Source of the DNA: an uncultured Eubacteriaceae bacterium
GTDB lineage: Bacteria; Bacillota; Clostridia; Eubacteriales; UBA1433
Length of the DNA stretch: 6,567 nt
Reading direction: 5' to 3'
NCBI GenBank assembly: GCA_937914785.1
Contig: CALGIV010000124.1
Span: 1 to 6,567, forward strand
Shown: in pieces, positions 1-6,200 of the stretch
Layout of the letters: every line of letters starts with the position of its first letter
How positions within the stretch are numbered: position 1 is the first letter of the stretch
Notes under the pieces: model-generated
What the model saw: the letters and a program-made list of their open reading frames with translations, nothing else
Told to the model about the DNA's origin: nothing
Databases searched by the model: none
Program-made: the position numbers and the translations under genes

Positions 1-1845
1 GTCCAATGGGCCGGGCTTATTCATAACTTCATCCGGAATACAGAGCTTACCCACGTCGTGCATACAGGCCAACAGGCGCAGCTTATCCATTTCATTGCCG
101 GACAGGTTCATCTCTTTGCCGAGTGTATAAAGCTTCATTTCCATTCGCGTCATATGCTCCGACGTTTCCATATTGCGCAATTTCAATACTTCTTCCAGTG
201 AAGATAGAACCTGATTGCGCATACTGCTTTTTTTTAACACTTTATTGCTGAACATTCGGCTTTCCGCCTCTCGAAACAACTCTTTGACATTCAGCGTCAT
301 CTTCTTCTGACAAACAATACCCCAGGAAAGGCTGACAGACATATGCTTATCAAGCTGCATAAAATGACGCGCAGCTCCTTCACAGGCGCTTTGCAGTTCT
401 TCTTCTCCGACGCCATAGACAATCACAGCATACTCATCGCCGCCAATCCGGGCCACTTCACTTTTTTCGCGAAAATTATATTTCACGATATTGGCGACTT
501 CGATCAATAACTTGTCGCCGCTGTAATGCCCATATACATCATTAATAAGCCTCAAACCGTTAATATCAAATAAAACGATACAATAATCCCATATCCCGGC
601 ATCATAAAGCTCCTGCAGCCGACGCATAAACGCACTTCTATTCAGCGTATTCGTTAGATTATCATACTTATTCAAATATGCAAGCTTTTCTTCTCTCTTC
701 TTTTCATCCGTAATATCCTGCCCAATTGAGAAGACTTCCGGCACCGCATTATCGTTTAATAAAGTAAACAGCGTGAACAAATACCAGCGATATCCACCGG
801 CCGCTGTTTTCATACGGCACTTTACTTTTCCCGTCGCACCGCTGCGTATCAGCACGCCGATCTCTGCCAATGCCTGCTCACTGTCTTCGCCCGGATAAGC
901 CAGCTTTCCAATCGGGCCGCCAATTACTTCTTCAAGCGCCACACCGGACAGTTTTGCAACATTTTCAGAAGCGTAAGTATAGGCGCCGTCTCGGTTCAAT
1001 GTCAGAACATACATCTGTGTATTTTTCGCAATATGTTCCAACCGCCTTCTTTCCTCCGACAACCCTTTTCGATCGTACGGTTTTACCGTCACATTTTCCA
1101 CGAATCCATAAAACTGCACGACTTCACCCTCTCGATTGAAGACGGAAGATATCGTAGAACGTAAATATAAGATTTCGCCATTATTCAAAACCGCGCGGTG
1201 ATAACAGGCAGTACCTCCCTTCATTGCATTTTTCAACGCTTCCAGCACTTTGGGCACATCTTCTTCATACATTCGCTCTTTAAAATCTTCAAATGCAAGA
1301 ATTTGTGCCCGCTCACCCAAGCCGAACATACTCGCTGCTTTGCCAGATATGAGCAATTGCTTTGTCTTCCAATCGACAACCCAGCTCCCTTCATTATTAA
1401 GCTTACGCCTTATCGTCCAAAATTGCCTTAATGCCATCTGTTGTCTCACAAGCGCTTTTTGTTCAAAATCAGCTACATCTGTAAAACTGATTTTGACATA
1501 TGCACAATCCGCACTGCAGTCGATTCGAGTGACGTACCACCCGTCTAATACCGTCAGGCATTGCAGCATATGCGTTACAGAGCCCGTCGATACTTCTTCT
1601 GCCAAAGGCATCCGGCAGGTCCGTAATACAAACTCAATCCATTCATCGCAAGCCGATTGATCCTCTGAAAATACGCGTGATACCTCTTTTCCGAACAAAG
1701 TGTGCTGCCCGGCCTTACTCAATACAGACAGCAAAGCACTCCCGATTTTAACGACATCAAGCGCAATGCTTCCCGGTTCAACAGCGCGTATTTTTAAAAT
1801 GAGCCCTAAGGCTTCCTCCTTTAGATAAAAATTTTTTTCCATCAT
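1..1845 (-). CDS. PAS/GGDEF/HD-GYP cyclic-di-GMP signalling protein, C-terminus cut by window edge
   Basis: Soluble sensor that probably makes and/or degrades cyclic di-GMP in the cytoplasm. The frame runs 615 codons without a stop and leaves the window at base 1. Residues 1-135 look like a degenerate PAS-type region (ends ISFTDVADFEQK). A PAS/PAC unit spans about 140-255 and a second about 265-382, ending in the typical GQDITDEKK. The GGDEF domain covers about 388-540, with DNLTNTLNR at 395-403, FDINGLRLINDVYGH at 426-440 and GGDEY at 468-472, so the active-site loop is intact. The inhibitory I-site position reads REKS (459-462) instead of RxxD. The HD-GYP domain starts near 548, with METSEH and the metal-binding HDVGK at 596-600; the GYP part lies outside. 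I see no signal peptide or membrane segment. Two tandem ATG codons (1845 and 1842) are possible starts; GAGG (1851-1854) lies 5 or 8 bases upstream. The nature of the ligand sensed is unknown. Confidence 0.93.
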   Translation of the reverse strand, partial: MMEKNFYLKEEALGLILKIRAVEPGSIALDVVKIGSALLSVLSKAGQHTLFGKEVSRVFSEDQSACDEWIEFVLRTCRMPLAEEVSTGSVTHMLQCLTVLDGWYVTRIDCSADCAYVKISFTDVADFEQKALVRQQMALRQFWTIRRKLNNEGSWVVDWKTKQLLISGKAASMFGLGERAQILAFEDFKERMYEEDVPKVLEALKNAMKGGTACYHRAVLNNGEILYLRSTISSVFNREGEVVQFYGFVENVTVKPYDRKGLSEERRRLEHIAKNTQMYVLTLNRDGAYTYASENVAKLSGVALEEVIGGPIGKLAYPGEDSEQALAEIGVLIRSGATGKVKCRMKTAAGGYRWYLFTLFTLLNDNAVPEVFSIGQDITDEKKREEKLAYLNKYDNLTNTLNRSAFMRRLQELYDAGIWDYCIVLFDINGLRLINDVYGHYSGDKLLIEVANIVKYNFREKSEVARIGGDEYAVIVYGVGEEELQSACEGAARHFMQLDKHMSVSLSWGIVCQKKMTLNVKELFREAESRMFSNKVLKKSSMRNQVLSSLEEVLKLRNMETSEHMTRMEMKLYTLGKEMNLSGNEMDKLRLLACMHDVGKLCIPDEVMNKPGPLD

Positions 1846-1927
1846 TTTATCCTCATCTTTATCTTTTGATGTTCATTTCTTTTATATTTTATGTTTCTGT
1901 TTTTCACTATGTACATGCCTGCAATAT

Positions 1928-1960
1928 AAAAAAAACGGCAAAAGAATTTACCGTTTTTTT
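1928..1960 (-). terminator. Bidirectional rho-independent terminator-like hairpin
   Basis: A run of A, then CGG (1936-1938), mirrors CCG (1951-1953) followed by seven T. The ten-base arms 1929-1938 and 1951-1960 are perfectly complementary. After one C/A mismatch (1939/1950) the stem continues with AAA/TTT (1940-1942 with 1947-1949) around an AGAA loop. Because each strand shows a T-run after the stem, it could stop transcription both ways. On the minus strand it would end transcripts coming from the nitroreductase and DUF4180 genes, about 235 bases past the DUF4180 stop and 83 bases before the next start codon. The G/C core is short (3 pairs), so efficiency is uncertain. Confidence 0.6.
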
Positions 1961-2000
1961 ATCAACTTCTAATGTAATTTTTGCACTCAATTTATTTTTA

Positions 2001-2042
2001 AATATATATTAATTATTGTTTAATATATATTGTTTATAATGT
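2001..2042. repeat. AT-rich direct repeats, operator-like spacing
   Basis: The self-complementary 10-mer AATATATATT occurs at 2001-2010 and again at 2022-2031, 21 bp apart, which is two helical turns. Overlapping the second copy is an imperfect 14-bp tandem repeat starting at 2015 and 2029, both beginning ATTGTTTA. This could be a double binding site for a dimeric regulator, or a flexible or bent promoter region. Low sequence complexity makes chance a real alternative. Confidence 0.4.
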
Positions 2043-2064
2043 TTGCATTTTGCTTTCTCAGCAA

Positions 2065-2146
2065 AAATCAAACGAGCTATTCGTTACCGGACATCCGCTT
2101 AAAAAAATTTATCAAAGAAAATTTTTATATCAATCTCGTTTGATTT
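2065..2146. repeat. Perfect 12-bp inverted repeat with 58-bp spacer
   Basis: AAATCAAACGAG at 2065-2076 is exactly complementary to CTCGTTTGATTT at 2135-2146. In minus-strand RNA the second arm is followed by a short U-rich stretch. A competing local hairpin uses part of the same arm: AACGA (2071-2075) pairs with TCGTT (2081-2085) across a 5-base loop. The two structures exclude each other. The spacer has its own weak dyads. There are no clear target-site duplications outside the arms, so a mobile element is not supported. A structured 3' end or leader RNA is more likely, but this is inference. Confidence 0.5.
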
Positions 2147-2193
2147 AAAGACATCTAAAACTCACCTTCTATGACAAAATAAAACTAGGCCGT

Positions 2194-2556
2194 TTACCTT
2201 GCCAGCATATCAATCGCTTCCTCTTTTGTCGTAACAAAAAATAAATCCTTACCATTATTACATTCATAAATAAAATCTTTTAACGCCTTGCTGTCATAAC
2301 GTGTAAAGTCGCCGTAAATGGCAAATTTCATTTGATAATTGATAAACTTCTGCAAAACTTCTCCTGCAATTCTCATACTTAATATGAAAAAATCCTCTGC
2401 AATCGCCTCTTTATTCAACGCAATAAATCTGCTGTTCGTCTCGTACTGCACCGTCATCATAAAGTCCAGTGCGGACTGCGCATCCAGAATTACTTTTTCA
2501 TCACTGTGTACAAGAGCGATCTGTTGTCCGTTCTTTTCAAGCGTTTCAATTTTCAT
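2194..2556 (-). CDS. DUF4180 family protein
   Basis: A 120-residue cytoplasmic protein of unknown biochemical role that I recognise as DUF4180 from its motifs. These are an N-terminal IALVHSDEKVILDAQSALDFM, which carries the SDE and QSALD signature, then AIAEDFF with IAGEVLQKFINYQMKFAIYG in the middle, and GDFTRYDSKALKDFIYECNN followed by FFVTTKEEAIDML at the end. The length matches what I expect for a complete single-domain member. No signal peptide or membrane helix is seen. The start at 2556 is chosen because AAAGGAG (2563-2569) sits 6 bases upstream and the family begins here. The frame stays open upstream to an ATG at 2757, but that part lies over the nitroreductase gene in another frame and is an arginine-rich, out-of-frame translation. 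The gene begins 16 bases after the nitroreductase stop, so the two are very likely one operon. Confidence 0.9.
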   Translation of the reverse strand: MKIETLEKNGQQIALVHSDEKVILDAQSALDFMMTVQYETNSRFIALNKEAIAEDFFILSMRIAGEVLQKFINYQMKFAIYGDFTRYDSKALKDFIYECNNGKDLFFVTTKEEAIDMLAR

Positions 2557-2562
2557 CGTTTT

Positions 2563-2569
2563 CTCCTTT
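2563..2569 (-). promoter_or_regulatory. Shine-Dalgarno site that fixes the DUF4180 start
   Basis: On the minus strand AAAGGAG lies 6 bases before the ATG at 2556 and just after the nitroreductase stop codon. It is the strongest ribosome-binding site at a gene start in the window and argues against the longer reading frame starting at 2757. Confidence 0.85.
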
Positions 2570-2572
2570 ACT

Positions 2573-3130
2573 TCAATAAATATAAGTGACGCCGGAACTG
2601 CTTTCACACAATGAGCTTTTTGCGGCCTCCTTCGCATAACCAAGCGCGACAGAAGCTGACGGATTATATCCATCAGGAATTTTAAAAACTTCTCGCAACG
2701 CCGCCCCCGTCGGCGAAAGAAACGCCAAAATTGTAAAATATATCCAACACGATTCAATTTCCAAAGACTGCGCCGCTATCAACATATTTTCAATTGCCGC
2801 AGCACAATCCGACTCCGGTGCAACGGACTTTTCCTTAGCGGAGATAAGAATAACCGTTGGCGCCTGATAAAGACAATGATACTCTTTCTTTTGCCCTAAC
2901 GCAGCCAGGTGCGGCACATCCATCAAAACGGCCGCCGCCTTCGCTTCTTCGCTTAACCGGTCTATCAGCGCTTTGTTTTGAACCACCGTAAAATGCCGCG
3001 TATATTCTTGTGCATAAGGCGCACAACTGCCTGCTTCCAGTATTGCCTGAAGCGCCTCGTCCGGCACTTGTTTTTCTAAAAAACTGCGTACACTGCATCG
3101 TCTTTTAATTACATTCAGCGTCTCGTTCAT
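2573..3130 (-). CDS. Nitroreductase-family flavoprotein
   Basis: A 185-residue protein of the nitroreductase fold, expected to bind FMN and use NAD(P)H to reduce an unknown substrate in the cytoplasm. The N-terminus has the phosphate-binding stretch IKRRCSVRSF (8-17), then the helix ALQAILEAGSCAP (26-38). The middle has ESDCAAAIENMLIAAQSLEIESCWI, the usual helix preceding the flavin-binding strand. The C-terminus has FKIPDGYNPSASVALGY, matching the family's closing motif. The length is normal for the compact members. Deviations: the usual second Arg of RRS is Cys, and the segment after AP reads YAQEYTRHF where many members have S-x-N-x-Q-P-W, so flavin or substrate contacts may differ. The start at 3130 gives the expected N-terminus; its ribosome-binding site is weak (GAAAG at about -12). 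The stop is 16 bases before the DUF4180 start. The substrate cannot be told from sequence. Confidence 0.9.
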   Translation of the reverse strand: MNETLNVIKRRCSVRSFLEKQVPDEALQAILEAGSCAPYAQEYTRHFTVVQNKALIDRLSEEAKAAAVLMDVPHLAALGQKKEYHCLYQAPTVILISAKEKSVAPESDCAAAIENMLIAAQSLEIESCWIYFTILAFLSPTGAALREVFKIPDGYNPSASVALGYAKEAAKSSLCESSSGVTYIY

Positions 3131-3201
3131 CGTATATCTTTCAACCCGCTTTCTGTTTTATAATACTTACCCCGCCGAGCAGGATCCTTTACAAAGAGTT
3201 T
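3131..3201 (-). promoter_or_regulatory. Short gap upstream of the nitroreductase, possible weak promoter
   Basis: 71 bases separate the large STAND gene from the nitroreductase. On the minus strand it contains TATTAT/TATAAA words around 3157-3165 that could be a -10 box, but the only TTG-type -35 candidate (TTGTAA, near 3189-3194) is about 23 bases away, too far for a standard promoter. No hairpin with a T-run is seen, so I find no terminator for the STAND gene. Read-through into the nitroreductase is plausible. Confidence 0.25.
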
Positions 3202-6200
3202 TTATCGTACTTGCATAACATCGAAGTAAATCCCGGCCTCGCCGCCCGTCTCACCAATAAACAAAATTTTGCGCGCCTCATCGTCATAAAACACTTTACC
3301 GGGTTGCGGCAACGGCCTGAAGGCGATCGGCTCCCCGCGCTTAATGTCGATAATGCTCAGCGCAGGCTTATCATCTGTAATCAACAGCTGTTTTTCATCC
3401 TTTGTCAATACGAAACTTTGAATATGATGCTTGTGGCGATACTCGCGGAAAAAGGTAAACGGGGACGCAGCTTCCAGCTCCTTTTTCTTCCGCCTGCGTG
3501 CAAAGAACCCCATCTTTTCCGCTTCTCGTTTGATATCATACGAAAACAGGCAGATTGTATTCGCTCGCGTTTGTACAGCAAGATATTGCTGTCCCGCTAA
3601 AAATCCCAAATTATTGTCCTCTGCTTCCTCTAACGGCTGTTTGCTGTCATCAACCAAGAGATCCATACGCTCATTTTCAATATCATAACAGCAGAACTTC
3701 AATTGTTTAAGCGACAAAATAAGCAAGTGCGACCGATCCGACGTAAAGCACAGACTGCCAAAACGTTCTCCCTGCGGCAACTGTTTTTGTACGATCGTCC
3801 CGTTTTGATTTAAAAACAAGAGATTACGCCGTTTCACCGTGTTGTAAAATAAGATCGCAAAACCGTTTTCTACTATACTCATCTCTACGGTAACCAGTTG
3901 TGCCGGCAGAGGCCACCGCTCTTCTTTTTCAGTAATGATATTACCCTTATCATCAAGCGGAGTTTTGCAAATGCAGATTGGTTCACTCGTCGCACCGGTC
4001 CCGCTTTCAACCATCGTCTCATCACACACGGATAGAAGATATTCACCATCCGGCGCAAGAGCAGTATACAACGCCCGGCGTGCCGCTATAATTTCACCGT
4101 CCGTCAAATCTGTTATCACGCCGCCGTTCTCTGTATCCAATGAAACCGCCAGCCGGAGCTTTTCATCCACACTGTGAAATTGCCATTTTCGATCCTCTTC
4201 GTTCCGGACATTGGGCCTTTGCAGGCGCATCTGCCGAAGGATAACCTCCTGTGTCTGGCCTGTCGCCAGAAGGGCTTCAAATACCGCCTGATCCCCGCCG
4301 CTGTTTAAATAGATGCGGTTTGCCAATTGCTGGGCAAAGAAACATTCGCGCGATATATCCCACTCTTTAAATGCGCACAGGCTGGCTTCCTCTTGCCTTA
4401 ACGCCGTTAAAATATGCTGAAGGCGGTTTTTATGATAACTTATGCCGGCCACCGAAGTCTCTTCGCCAAGCACTGCCACATAATCCGCTTTAAGCGCTTC
4501 ATATCCACAATATGTAGCTTTGGCAGCGATAAAACGTACATCACACAAAAGCCTTTCCAATCTATGCGAATCACTCATCGACAAATGATAAGGCAATTCT
4601 CGCAGCGCCATTTCATTTTCAAATCCTATTTTATCCAAATACTCCGCAATGGCAGTATGCACTTGCCGGACCGCTTCCTCCTCTTTTAAATAAAGCGCTC
4701 GAACTGCTCTGGCAAACGCCGGATGCATAAAATGCCACTTATCATCGGAAATACAAATGTATTCCCGTAAACTATGCTTCAATTCTGCAAAATAATAGTC
4801 TTTTAATTTTTCATTATCGCATGCCTCAATATTTTCCGTTTTTTTCCAGTTTTCGAGCAACATGCGCAAATCTTCCGCCTGCATTCCTTCACGGCAAGTT
4901 GCAAGCAAGACCACACACCGGCGCAGCAAATCTGCGCCAATATCAGGCATTACCAACTCCAGCTCTGCCTCAAGGCGCCTGAATACCTCGCTCATCATTT
5001 GTTCCGTCGTATCCTGAAGTCGATTTTCAATAAAATCATCGACACCGCGATACGCGCCGGATATACGCGCCTCTGTCAGCGCGAGATATAAGTAAAGCGG
5101 CAAGCCGCTGTCACGCTTTTTTAAGATCGCTTCTATTTGCCGAATCGTAAAGGCCTTGCTGTAACGGCGCATATAATCCATCGCGAATTCCTGTTTCTCT
5201 CCCGCGCTCAACGGCGGCAGTTCCAGCACAGATTCTTTACCAAACACGGCCGCCGCCTCTTTATATTCGTCAGCCATATTATTCAGACTGATGACTACAC
5301 AAACCCTGCCGCCCAGTGCAGTAAAAAAACACTTGATCACTGAGGCTTCCACTTCACTGAAACTGTCTTTCGAATCGATTAGCACCAGCAATGGGCGTTT
5401 GATACGATCAAGGCGCTTCCTGATCGCTTCTACTGTTTCTTCAGCAGACACCAAACCCTCACTTGCCTGTAATGCATCTGAGAGCAGGTGTACAAGCCTG
5501 TCCTCAGAGAGCGGCTCTCCGCTATTAGAACACCCTACAACAAAAGGCTTATCCTCTGCCTTTTCGGCCATTAAACCCTGTTGCAGCTCCTTTAGCAAGG
5601 TAGTCTTTCCCGCCCCATCGGGCGCCGACAACACAATGTAACGTACGTCCTCCACGCTATCGCCAGCCCCTTCAAATGCTTCAAGCACACGCTGGCACAA
5701 TATCTTATATACTTGCGGCCGTTTGATGTATCCAGCGTCAGCAGAAGTGTCTTCCGCATCGCTTTCCTCAAACCACCTTCCTTCTTTAATTCGTTCCGAC
5801 AAGGCACGCCACAGGCAATCAAACACCTCGTCACTAAACTGCTCCAGGCTTTGAATATGATGACACTGCGGCAGCGGGTCCTCCACCCAAGTACAAGGAT
5901 AGGCCGCAAAAGTTTTAAAATCTTCTTTGCTAAGAAAAAGGCGTTCCCTTAATTGCAAAATTTTCTGCCGCCCTTTCAAATCCATTTCCACAAAATCCGG
6001 ATGGGTCTGTGTCACTTCGCCGCGGACAAAGAAAAAGCAGTCAACATCAAACGCAATGCCCAGCTTTTGCAGTACATTGTTCAAAGCGAACCGTTCTACT
6101 TCCGCATAGCCGGGCTGCAGATAAGCAATGCCGTCTTTTTCCACCACATAATACTGCTGCAATAATTCAATCTCTTTTTGAGTACAGGCACTTTTTTCTA

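Larger units (their letters stand above)
1846..2193. other. AT-rich intergenic region with several dyads and repeats, no confident gene
   Basis: This 348-base stretch separates the DUF4180 gene from the c-di-GMP gene; both read on the minus strand. It is visibly much richer in A and T than the flanking genes. Apart from the repeats and the terminator listed separately, it holds an ATGTACAT palindrome at 1909-1916, a CGGA-CA-TCCG dyad at 2088-2097, a TTTTGC/GCAAAA hairpin at 2048-2066 and an AAAAATTT/AAATTTTT dyad at 2103-2126. The promoter of the c-di-GMP gene should lie between the terminator-like hairpin and base 1846. That piece has A-rich -10-like words on the minus strand (TAAAAT, TATAAA), but I could not pair them with a good -35 box. 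No ORF of meaningful length was found. Confidence 0.6.

Noticed and set aside
870..1660. Plus-strand ORFs opposite the c-di-GMP gene
   Set aside because: Antisense to well-supported PAS-coding sequence, no ribosome-binding sites or family features.
2035..2040. Plus-strand TATAAT as a promoter
   Set aside because: No acceptable -35 box at 16-18 bp and no gene or terminated small RNA clearly follows on the plus strand.
2065..2146. Inverted repeat as a miniature transposable element
   Set aside because: No convincing target-site duplication flanks the arms and only one copy is present; RNA structure explains it better.
2557..2757. N-terminal extension of the DUF4180 protein to an ATG at 2757
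   Set aside because: It lies inside the nitroreductase gene in another frame, is rich in Arg and lacks family similarity. The strong ribosome-binding site and the family start both point to 2556.
2835..3098. 87-codon minus-strand ORF within the nitroreductase
   Set aside because: Out-of-frame translation of a gene with clear family motifs; low-complexity Gly/Arg/Ser composition.
5592..5909. 105-codon minus-strand ORF within the STAND gene
   Set aside because: It overlaps the ATPase core in another frame and shows no recognisable motif.
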